Source: Flavobacterium piscis (GTDB lineage Bacteria; Bacteroidota; Bacteroidia; Flavobacteriales; Flavobacteriaceae). From it: DNA of 64,000 bases. Below the pieces are notes generated by a model. It searched no databases and had not been told where the DNA came from. It was given only the letters and a program-made list of their open reading frames with translations. Numbering within the stretch: position 1 is the stretch's first letter; each line of letters begins with the position of its first letter. The stretch covers positions 124,001-188,000 of the forward strand of contig NZ_LVEN01000008.1 in the NCBI RefSeq assembly GCF_001686925.1, given 5' to 3'. A program made the position numbers and the translations under genes. This document shows positions 9,229-17,208 of the stretch, piece by piece.

Positions 9229-11523
9229 ATGATGAAAAAACAAATTAAAAAATATTCCTTTTTACTGCTTATCGTTTTTACAAACGGATATGCTCAGACC
9301 AAAAAATATATGGACACAAAGAAACCTGTTGAAGAGCGCATTACACTTTTGATGAAAGAAATGACTCTGGAGGAAAAAGTGGGACAAATGAATCAATACA
9401 ACGGATTTTGGGATGTAACGGGACCGGCTCCAAAAGGAGGAAGTGCTGAACTGAAATACGAACATTTACGAAAAGGCTGGGTAGGTTCGATGCTTACAGT
9501 TCGTGGAGTAAAAGAAGTTCGAACGGTACAGAAAATTGCGGTAGAAGAAACCCGATTGGGAATCCCGTTGATTATAGGTTTTGATGTAATTCACGGTTAT
9601 AAAACGTTAAGTCCGATTCCGTTGGCAGAAGCGGCCAGTTGGGATTTGGAAGCGATAAAAAAATCGGCTGCGATTGCTGCAGATGAAGCTTCGGCATCTG
9701 GTATTAACTGGACTTTTGCACCCAATGTCGATATTACAAATGATGCTCGTTGGGGACGTGTGATGGAAGGTGCGGGTGAAGATCCTTATCTTGGAAGTAA
9801 AATAGGTTATGCAAGAATAAAAGGTTTTCAGGGAGAAACTGTTGCAGATTTGGCTAAAGTAAATACTATTGCAGCATGTGCCAAACACTTTGCAGCATAC
9901 GGTTTTGTCGAAGCAGGATTAGAATATAATATGGTAGATATTAGTAATTCTAAATTATACAACTCTGTTTTACCTCCTTTTGAAGCCACTGTACAAGCGG
10001 GAGTTCGTACTTTTATGAATTCCTTTAATACCTTAAATGGCGTTCCGGCAACGGGAAATGCATTTTTGCAAAGAGATATCCTGAAAGGAAAATGGAAGTT
10101 TGACGGTTTTGTAATTTCTGATTATGCTTCGATTCGCGAAATGATCGCGCACGGTTATGCCAAAGATGAAGCAGATGCAACTGCAAAAGCGGTTATTGCA
10201 GGTTCTGATATGGATATGGAATCGTATTTGTATGTGGCAAAATTAGTTGGTTTGGTAAAAGAAGGAAAAGTAAAAGAATCCTTGGTTGATGATGCCGTTC
10301 GCAGAATTCTACGCGTGAAATTTGAATTGGGTTTGTTTGATGATCCGTACAGATATTGCGACGAAAAGCGCGAAAAAGAAGTTGTTGGCAGTAAAGCCAA
10401 TAATGAAGGCGTTCTGGATATGGCGAAAAAATCGATCGTATTATTAAAGAATGACAAAAACTTGCTTCCGCTAAAAAAATCCGGACAAAAAATCGCTCTG
10501 ATTGGCGCTTTGGCAAACGATAAAAACAGTCCGTTGGGAAGCTGGAGAATTGCAGCAGATGACAATACTGCCATTTCGGTTTTAGAAGGAATGCAGCAAT
10601 ACAAAGACAATCAATTGGTTTTTGAAAAAGGGACAGATTTACTTTCGCAAAAAGCTACTTTTTTAACAGAAACAGTTTTTAATACAACAGACAGATCCGG
10701 TTTTGAAGCTGCCAAAAAAGCCGCAAAAAATGCAGATGTTGTCGTGATGGTTCTGGGAGAATACGGATTTCAAAGCGGAGAAGCCAGAAGCAGAACCGAT
10801 TTGAACTTACCGGGATTACAGCAGGAATTATTAGAGGAAATTTATAAAGTGAATCCAAATATTGTTTTGGTTTTAAATAATGGTCGTCCGTTGAGTATTC
10901 CGTGGGCTGCAGAAAATATCCCAACAATTGTAGAAGCATGGCAATTAGGAACCCAAACCGGAAATGCAGTAGCTCAGGTTTTATACGGCGACTACAACCC
11001 AAGTGGAAAATTGCCAATCTCTTTCCCAAGAAATGTGGGTCAGGTTCCTATTTATTACAACAAATACAACACAGGAAGACCAATTGACAGTGATAAAAAC
11101 GTTTTCTGGTCGCATTATATGGATGTGGAGAAAACGCCTCAGTTCCCGTTTGGTTTTGGTTTGAGCTACACGAAATTCGATTATAAAAATCTAAAAATCA
11201 ACAAAACAACTTTTGCAAAAGGAGAAAAAATCCAAGTAAGTGTTGACGTTACCAACTCTGGAAATTATGATGGTAAAGAAGTAGTTCAGTTGTATATAAA
11301 TGACGCTGTTGCGAGTATTGTAAGACCCGTAAAAGAATTAAAAGGTTTTGAACTTGTTGCATTAAAAAAGGGAGAAACTAAAACCATTCAATTTACATTG
11401 ACAGAAAAGGAACTTGGTTTTTATGACAATGAAGGCAAATTTTTAACAGAGCCTGGCTTTTTCAATATAATGGTTGGATGGAATTCTAATGAAGGACTTA
11501 CCAGTAAATTTGAATTAAAATAA
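9229..11523 (+). CDS. bglX: GH3 beta-glycosidase (BglX-type beta-glucosidase/xylosidase)
   Basis: Exported family 3 glycoside hydrolase that removes single sugars from the non-reducing end of beta-linked oligosaccharides. It has a signal peptide (residues about 1-22, ending GYAQ). The N-terminal TIM barrel contains PLIIGFDVIHGYKT, and the nucleophile motif GFVISDY has Asp298. The C-terminal sandwich carries QSGEARSRTDLNLPG (Glu518 a candidate acid/base), and a fibronectin-like domain ends the 764-aa protein, all typical of BglX. The motif is SDY where SDW is commoner. It stands alone on its strand before the repeat island. Beta-xylosidase activity is as likely as beta-glucosidase in this context. 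Confidence 0.92.
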   Translation: MMKKQIKKYSFLLLIVFTNGYAQTKKYMDTKKPVEERITLLMKEMTLEEKVGQMNQYNGFWDVTGPAPKGGSAELKYEHLRKGWVGSMLTVRGVKEVRTVQKIAVEETRLGIPLIIGFDVIHGYKTLSPIPLAEAASWDLEAIKKSAAIAADEASASGINWTFAPNVDITNDARWGRVMEGAGEDPYLGSKIGYARIKGFQGETVADLAKVNTIAACAKHFAAYGFVEAGLEYNMVDISNSKLYNSVLPPFEATVQAGVRTFMNSFNTLNGVPATGNAFLQRDILKGKWKFDGFVISDYASIREMIAHGYAKDEADATAKAVIAGSDMDMESYLYVAKLVGLVKEGKVKESLVDDAVRRILRVKFELGLFDDPYRYCDEKREKEVVGSKANNEGVLDMAKKSIVLLKNDKNLLPLKKSGQKIALIGALANDKNSPLGSWRIAADDNTAISVLEGMQQYKDNQLVFEKGTDLLSQKATFLTETVFNTTDRSGFEAAKKAAKNADVVVMVLGEYGFQSGEARSRTDLNLPGLQQELLEEIYKVNPNIVLVLNNGRPLSIPWAAENIPTIVEAWQLGTQTGNAVAQVLYGDYNPSGKLPISFPRNVGQVPIYYNKYNTGRPIDSDKNVFWSHYMDVEKTPQFPFGFGLSYTKFDYKNLKINKTTFAKGEKIQVSVDVTNSGNYDGKEVVQLYINDAVASIVRPVKELKGFELVALKKGETKTIQFTLTEKELGFYDNEGKFLTEPGFFNIMVGWNSNEGLTSKFELK

Positions 11524-11630
11524 AATCTTTTAAAAAAAATTAAACACAGAGAAACATAGGTTATATAGAAAAAAGTTGTCGAAAAGAGAAACAAGTTTCT
11601 TTCACATAGTCCTAAAGTATTGAGATTTTT

Positions 11631-11701
11631 AACGCAGATTTAAAAAGATTTAAGCCGATTATTATTAAAATTAAATCGGCGTAGATCTGCTAAATCTGTG
11701 T
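11631..11701. repeat. Imperfect palindromic intergenic repeat (CAGATTTA type)
   Basis: The left arm 11631-11660 contains CAGATTTA and GCCGATT; the right arm 11673-11701 contains AATCGGC and TAAATCTGTG, its inverted complement with a few mismatches. It is non-coding and the first of several palindromes in the 11.5-12.6 kb spacer. Confidence 0.75.
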
Positions 11702-11753
11702 GAAACAAAATCTTTTCAATTACTTAAAAGTTTAATCAGGAAAGTAATTAGAA

Positions 11754-11863
11754 AAATCCGTTTTTATCAGCGTTTTCGCTTTAGCGAATCAGTAAAATCA
11801 GCGTCTAATTTTGACGCGGATAAAACATATTTACTTCGTAAAAACGCGGATAAAAACGGATTT
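11754..11863. repeat. Imperfect palindromic intergenic repeat (AAATCCGTTTTTATC type)
   Basis: The ends AAATCCGTTTTTATC (from 11754) and GATAAAAACGGATTT (to 11863) are perfect complements; the pairing continues with mismatches through GCGTTTT/AAAACGC, and the inner GCGTC/GACGC also pair. It has no coding capacity. Confidence 0.75.
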
Positions 11864-11886
11864 GATTTGCAATAATTTTATTTTTT

Positions 11887-11930
11887 AAAAACTTAACTTA
11901 ATGACATTATCCGAAGCGCAATGTCATTAA
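11887..11930. repeat. Direct repeat copy 1 (AAAAACTTAACTTAATGACATT) with its own palindrome
   Basis: The block AACTTAACTTAATGACATT followed by CCGAAGC occurs here and again at 12144-12175 in the same orientation. In this copy TTAATGACATT (11898-11908) is also inverted as AATGTCATTAA (11920-11930), making an 11-bp-arm hairpin that the second copy lacks. Confidence 0.7.
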
Positions 11931-11962
11931 TTAAGGGAGAGTATATAATGCTACAGTGAATA

Positions 11963-12131
11963 AATCTCGCAAAGACGCAAAAATCGTAAAGATTTTGTCA
12001 TTTCGACGAAGGAGAAATCCTCGTAAGTGACTCCGCAACGAAAATCCAATCTTTGTCGAGCTTCTCGCGAGGATTTCTCCTTCGTCGAAATGACAATATT
12101 GTGTTTAAGCTTTGCGGTTTTGCGAGATTAA
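11963..12131. repeat. Nested palindrome: 29-bp-arm element inside a GCAAAG-type palindrome
   Basis: Outer arms: TCTCGCAAAGACGCAAAA from about 11964 and TTTGCGGTTTTGCGAGA ending near 12128. Between them sits an independent palindrome, 11995-12023 paired perfectly with 12068-12096 (29 bp, beginning TTGTCATTTCGACGAAGG). Its loop has a CCAATCTTTGTCGAGCT segment (12046-12062) that recurs in the related element at 61149-61252. The structure reads as one repeat family inserted into the centre of another. Confidence 0.8.
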
Positions 12132-12143
12132 ATTTTAGTTTAT

Positions 12144-12175
12144 AAAAACTTAACTTAATGACATTGGCCGAAGCA
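12144..12175. repeat. Direct repeat copy 2 (AACTTAACTTAATGACATT...CCGAAGC)
   Basis: Second copy of the block at 11887, same orientation, reading AATGACATTGGCCGAAGC. The two copies bracket the nested palindrome at 11963-12131. Confidence 0.7.
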
Positions 12176-12360
12176 CCGGGATTTATTCTTAAGTCAACAA
12201 CCTAATAACCTGAGTACGATTACTTAATAATCGAGCTCAGGTTTTTGGCAATATGATAAAATTTATACCTAAAAACTTTATTTCATGTTTAGTTTTATTA
12301 ATATTGTTTATATATACGTAAAACAGGATCAATCCTAAAAACTTGTGGAGATAAAAAAAA

Positions 12361-12503
12361 TACCACAGAGAACGCAAAGTTTTTTAAATATATTAAGTTT
12401 AGAAAAAAACACAAAGTTCACAAAGCTTTGTGGACTTAGATTGTGTAAACACGACTTAAATCTTAGTGAACTCTGCGATAAACCTTTGCGTTCTCTGCGT
12501 TAA
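12361..12503. repeat. Large imperfect palindromic repeat (AGAGAACGCAAAG type)
   Basis: CAGAGAACGCAAAG (about 12366-12379) pairs with CTTTGCGTTCTCTGCG (about 12484-12499). Inner segments AAAGTTCACAAAG and CTTAGTGAACTCTG partly pair too. It is non-coding and lies directly ahead of the hybrid two-component gene. Confidence 0.7.
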
Positions 12504-12621
12504 AAAATAATTAGGGAATATAAAATTTTTAATGTTTCTCCACAACATTTAGTGTTGATACATAAACAGAAGTTAATTTTCAAATTTAATTTTCAGAGCA
12601 AATTGATAATAATACTATTAA

Positions 12622-15600
12622 ATGAAAAATATTAAATATATTCTTGTATGCTTTTTTGTGTATGCAAATTGCTTGTTTGCTCAGGACAAATTTGACAACT
12701 ACCAATTTAGAAGCATACAGGAAACTACTTCAAAAAGAGCCATTTCTTCAATTATTCAGGATAAAAATGGATTTATCTGGATAGGTACAAACGGCACGGG
12801 TTTGTATCGATATGATGGTGTAAATTATTTTGGATATGAATACAATAAAAAGCCCGGTTCACTAAACAGTAACTTTATTTATGCAACCTTTATTGATTCT
12901 GATAATAACTTATGGGTGGGTACCGATGATGGTTTATGCTTGTACAACAGGGATTTAGATAATTTTACTAAAATCAATATTGAAGATGTAATCAGAAAAG
13001 GTTATGACGAGCCTATTACCGTAAAGACAATTATTGAGGATAATAATGGTAATTTAATTCTGGGAACTTATGGTTTTGGATTATTCAAACTCAATAAAAA
13101 AACTTTAAAAACTACTCTGATTCCGTCAAAGGTGTTGGACAAATTTAATTTTCTAATAAAATCTTCGGTAAAAAATAAACGGGGTATTATTTATCTGGGA
13201 ACAAGTTATGGACTTTTAGAACTTGATTTAAACGGAAAACTCAAGCAGGTTTATAAAGACAAATTTAAAAGAGAACCATTATTAGATGATATCGAAAATC
13301 TTGTTATAGATAAATACGGATATATATGGCTGGGAACGACTGAAAGCGGCCTGATAAAAATTAAACCTGAAACAGATAATTACCAATTTGAGAATTATGC
13401 TATTACCAAAAACAAAATCTTATCGATTATAGAAAGCAGTCACGACTATATCATTTGCGGTACAGAAAATGACGGATTATTGGTTGTCAATTATAAAGGA
13501 CAAGTACTCCAAAAATATTTGCATAGTAAGTATAATGACTTTAGTTTAAAATCCAATTCGGTTTGGTCTTTATACGAGGATAAAGAAAAACGACTTTGGT
13601 TGGGCTATTTTAATAAAGGACTTGGCGTATTTGACAAACCCAATAACAAATTCAATTCGCTTGAATCACAGGTAAATAACGATAATTCACTTCAAACCAG
13701 TTATGTAACTTCGATTATAAAAGATAAAAAAGGAAATCTGTTAATCAGTAATGAAGGCGGAGGTCTTGATATTTATAATCTTAGCAATAAAAGTTACATT
13801 CATGTCAACAAAAACAATCAAAGCTACTATTCTGGTTTAGATGCTGTTGATATTCAGTCCATATTTATAGACAGTAAACAAAATATCTGGATAGGAAGCT
13901 GGGATCGCGGCATCTACTTTTTGAAAAATGGCACTACGCGATTCATAAACTACAATACAGCAAACACTCCAGGATTAAAATCGAATCGCGTTTTTAGTTT
14001 TTCTGAAGATTCAAATGGCCGAATCTGGATTGGAACTTTTATAAAAGGATTGCATTATTATGATAATAAGAACAATACATTTGTTCATTGTGAGTCGAAA
14101 TCATTTATAGAAAATGCTTTAGACAACGCTTTTATTCGTAAAGTTTTTGTAGACTCTGATAATGTTTTGTGGGTAGGAACCATCTTAGGCTTGTATCAGG
14201 TAAGTTTAAAAAACGACTCTGATTTTAAAGTGACCAATATGCGTGATGCCATGTTCAAAGACAAAACGAAGTACAACAGCATTCAGACTATTTTATCGAT
14301 TTATGAGTCTAACGATAAAACGATATGGATAGGAACAGATGGCGAAGGATTGTTTAATTATAATAAAAAACACAGGACGTTTTCGAACTATAATAACTTT
14401 CCGGGTTTTAAAGAAAAATCGGTTCGCGCTATAATTTCTGATAACAACGGATCTTTATGGATAAGCGGCGGATCGGGTTTAACAAAACTTGATTTCAAAA
14501 ATAAAAAAAGCACCAATTTTACTAAAGATGATGGTCTTGTTGATAACGATTTCAATAATAATGCGGTTTTTAAAGATGGAAATGGAGAGTTGTATTTTGG
14601 CAGTTATGAAGGAGTAAATTATTTTAATCCTAACGAGATCAAAAAAACAGAAAAAGCGCCAAAATTATATTTCAGCGATTTCAAATTGTTCAATAAATCT
14701 GTAAAACCAAATGAAGATTCCTCTCCCTTAAGTAAAGTAATTTCCCAAACTAAAGAAATTATTCTCAACTACACACAATCGGTTTTTACGATTGAATATG
14801 TGGGAATTAACTATAATTATTCTAAAAAAAATCAATATGCCTATTATCTGCAAGGCTTTGAAAAAGACTGGAATTATGTAGGCAATAACAGAACCGCAAC
14901 GTATACCAATCTGGCTCCCGGCGATTATGTTTTTAAAGTAAAATCGGCAAATGCAGATGGTTCCTGGAGCAATACTCCATTAGAATTAAAAATAAAAATC
15001 CTGCCTCCGTGGTGGAAAACTTTTTGGGCTTATTTATTATATACTTCTATTATAATTTTCCTGATTATATACCTGAATAAAATTTATCAAAATCGTTTTA
15101 AAGCCAAACAAGCCATAATTTTAGAAAAAGAAAAAAACATTCAGTCTGAGAAATTAAACAATAAGAAATTGCAGTTTTTTACTAATATTTCACATGAATT
15201 CAGAACACCGTTAACACTAATTATTAATCCTCTTGAAGATATTTTAAGAACTAAAAATCTATCTCCGGAGATTCATAATAAATTAAAAATAGTACACAAA
15301 AGTTCCGACAGGCTTTCAAGACTGATCAATGAGCTTATGGATTTTAATAAATTAGAGTTTAATAAAATCTTCCTTCAGGCCAAAAAAATTGAAGTTGTAG
15401 CCTTTACACAGGGAATCATTGGTTATTTTGATGAGGAAGCCGCTGCCCGAAACATCACCATTCATTTTGAATCTGCATTTGATGAGCTTGAAGACTGGCT
15501 GGATCCTAAAATGTTAGAGAAAATACTATTTAATATTATTTCAAATGCATTTAAGTTTACTCCGGATAATGGCATCATTACCGTTTCTGTCAATACATCA

Positions 15601-16776
15601 GATGCCAATAGTTCGCTTTTGATAAATGGCAGTGAAGTTCCTTCCTTTTCGATAACTATTACAGATACCGGTTCAGGCATTCGTAAAAAAGATTTAAACC
15701 GAATCTTTGATCGATTCTATCAGGTCAATAATGTAAACAAAGATTATTATGGAAGTACAGGAATTGGTCTGGAGGTTGTAAAAGAATTTATTGAGCTGCA
15801 TAAAGGTAAAATTGATGTTGAAAGTGAGGTAGGAGAAGGGACAAAATTTACGGTAACTTTTCCTTTGGGTAAATCTTTTTATAAAAAAAGCGAAATAGTT
15901 GACGAGGTTTTTAAAATTGAAAAAAATAAAAATAAATTTTTGTATGAACCCAATAAAAACACATCTGAAGATGAGGATTTTACGAATCAATCTATCGAAG
16001 ATGCTATAGTGGAAACTGCAAAAACACACACTGTTTTAATTGTTGAAGACAATCCTGAATTAAGAAATTACCTCAAACACGAACTAAGCAAATTATACAA
16101 AGTTATTGTGGCCGAAAATGGTCAGAAAGGTTATGAGCTTGCCGTTCAGAAATTACCTGATTTAATCGTTACAGATGTTATTATGCCGGTAATGGATGGA
16201 TTACAATTGTGTAAAAACATAAAGGGAGATTTAAAAACAAGCCATATTCCCTTATTAATGCTCTCGGCAAAAGCAATGGTAAAAGACCGACTGGAAGGAA
16301 TCGATTCCGGCGCTGATATGTATTTGAGCAAACCATTTGAGCTGGATATTTTAAAATCGAGTCTCGCCCAGCTTATTACAAGCAGACAGATCATGTTCAA
16401 GAAATTTTATAGCGGAATCACCAAAGACGGTAAAGAAAAAACAACTTCACTCGATAATGAATTCATTCAAAAAATCCTGCATTTTATTAATGAAAATATC
16501 AGTGAACCTGAATTGACTGTGGAACTTTTGTCTTCTAAAATCTTTTTGAGCAGAAGTCAGTTGTATCGAAAAATAAAAACACTAACAGGAGTTTCTGTTA
16601 ATGAGTTTATTAGAAATGTACGATTAGAAAAAGCCAAACAATTGATCGAAAAAGGAAATAATAATATTAATGAAATTAGCTATAAAGTTGGTTTTACTTC
16701 GCCTTCCTATTTTGCAAAATGTTATAAAATTAAATACGGACATTTACCTACACAGGAAAGAAGAACAAAAGATTAA
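12622..16776 (+). CDS. Hybrid two-component system sensor/AraC regulator (HTCS)
   Basis: One-protein signalling system that senses an oligosaccharide in the periplasm and activates polysaccharide-utilisation genes. Signal peptide about residues 1-20. Two seven-bladed propellers of repeating IWIGT/LWVGT motifs run to about 690, then a Y_Y_Y domain (about 700-790). One membrane helix (about 799-822) is followed by a HisKA domain with His858 in NISHEFRTP and an ATPase domain (NIISNAFKFT, DTGSGI, GSTGIGLEVV). The receiver has Asp1185 in VTDVIMPVMDG, and the protein ends with an AraC-type DNA-binding domain. At 1,384 aa it is complete. It precedes the second susCD operon, its likely target; the 21-bp-spaced repeats at 17,026 are candidate sites. 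Confidence 0.95.
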   Translation: MKNIKYILVCFFVYANCLFAQDKFDNYQFRSIQETTSKRAISSIIQDKNGFIWIGTNGTGLYRYDGVNYFGYEYNKKPGSLNSNFIYATFIDSDNNLWVGTDDGLCLYNRDLDNFTKINIEDVIRKGYDEPITVKTIIEDNNGNLILGTYGFGLFKLNKKTLKTTLIPSKVLDKFNFLIKSSVKNKRGIIYLGTSYGLLELDLNGKLKQVYKDKFKREPLLDDIENLVIDKYGYIWLGTTESGLIKIKPETDNYQFENYAITKNKILSIIESSHDYIICGTENDGLLVVNYKGQVLQKYLHSKYNDFSLKSNSVWSLYEDKEKRLWLGYFNKGLGVFDKPNNKFNSLESQVNNDNSLQTSYVTSIIKDKKGNLLISNEGGGLDIYNLSNKSYIHVNKNNQSYYSGLDAVDIQSIFIDSKQNIWIGSWDRGIYFLKNGTTRFINYNTANTPGLKSNRVFSFSEDSNGRIWIGTFIKGLHYYDNKNNTFVHCESKSFIENALDNAFIRKVFVDSDNVLWVGTILGLYQVSLKNDSDFKVTNMRDAMFKDKTKYNSIQTILSIYESNDKTIWIGTDGEGLFNYNKKHRTFSNYNNFPGFKEKSVRAIISDNNGSLWISGGSGLTKLDFKNKKSTNFTKDDGLVDNDFNNNAVFKDGNGELYFGSYEGVNYFNPNEIKKTEKAPKLYFSDFKLFNKSVKPNEDSSPLSKVISQTKEIILNYTQSVFTIEYVGINYNYSKKNQYAYYLQGFEKDWNYVGNNRTATYTNLAPGDYVFKVKSANADGSWSNTPLELKIKILPPWWKTFWAYLLYTSIIIFLIIYLNKIYQNRFKAKQAIILEKEKNIQSEKLNNKKLQFFTNISHEFRTPLTLIINPLEDILRTKNLSPEIHNKLKIVHKSSDRLSRLINELMDFNKLEFNKIFLQAKKIEVVAFTQGIIGYFDEEAAARNITIHFESAFDELEDWLDPKMLEKILFNIISNAFKFTPDNGIITVSVNTSDANSSLLINGSEVPSFSITITDTGSGIRKKDLNRIFDRFYQVNNVNKDYYGSTGIGLEVVKEFIELHKGKIDVESEVGEGTKFTVTFPLGKSFYKKSEIVDEVFKIEKNKNKFLYEPNKNTSEDEDFTNQSIEDAIVETAKTHTVLIVEDNPELRNYLKHELSKLYKVIVAENGQKGYELAVQKLPDLIVTDVIMPVMDGLQLCKNIKGDLKTSHIPLLMLSAKAMVKDRLEGIDSGADMYLSKPFELDILKSSLAQLITSRQIMFKKFYSGITKDGKEKTTSLDNEFIQKILHFINENISEPELTVELLSSKIFLSRSQLYRKIKTLTGVSVNEFIRNVRLEKAKQLIEKGNNNINEISYKVGFTSPSYFAKCYKIKYGHLPTQERRTKD

Positions 16777-16806
16777 AGTAATTCTTTTAATTATTAATGA
16801 TATTAT

Positions 16807-16842
16807 AAAGAGCTTCGATTGTAAAATTGAAGCTCTTTTTTT
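16807..16842 (+). terminator. Rho-independent terminator after the HTCS gene
   Basis: A 14-bp stem, AAAGAGCTTCGATT (16807-16820) with AATTGAAGCTCTTT (16825-16838, one G-T wobble), GTAA loop, then a run of T. It lies 30 bp after the HTCS stop and separates its transcript from the susC operon. Confidence 0.9.
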
Positions 16843-17025
16843 ATGAGGTAATTTCCTTAAAAAACGAATGGTTTTGAAACCCAATAAAAAGCTATATATT
16901 AAAAATATTATCTCTTTTTTTAAACTAACAATATTTTTTAACCAAAAATTTTAGCAATATCTCAGCGACTGTTTTCTTGTTTTTAGGCGCTTTTTGAGCC
17001 GTAAAAGGGTATCATATGTTCTTTT

Positions 17026-17090
17026 TGCATCATCTGTTGCACAATATGCTTCATCTATTCTACAATAGCACTCCTCTACATTCTACTTTC
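17026..17090 (+). promoter_or_regulatory. 21-bp-spaced direct repeats upstream of susC, candidate HTCS operator
   Basis: TGCATCATCTGTTGCACAAT (from 17026) and TGCTTCATCTATTCTACAAT (from 17047) are direct repeats exactly 21 bp apart, two helical turns. A weaker third copy with TTCTAC follows at 17081. The array lies 120-180 bp before the susC start and just after the HTCS gene, where an AraC-domain activator site would be expected. The function is inferred. Confidence 0.5.
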
Positions 17091-17208
17091 GTTAAGAAAT
17101 ATTTAAGAAAAAAATCTGTCGTCATTTTTTCTCATGATGAGCTTACAACAGACCTTCTATTAAATGTTTTCCAACTAATTATTTAACTTAAACTCTAAAC
17201 CAAATTTT

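Noticed and set aside
10155..11029. Several 107-151-aa minus-strand frames inside the GH3 gene
   Set aside because: They are antisense to an intact GH3 gene with catalytic motifs; low-complexity Ser/Phe-rich products.
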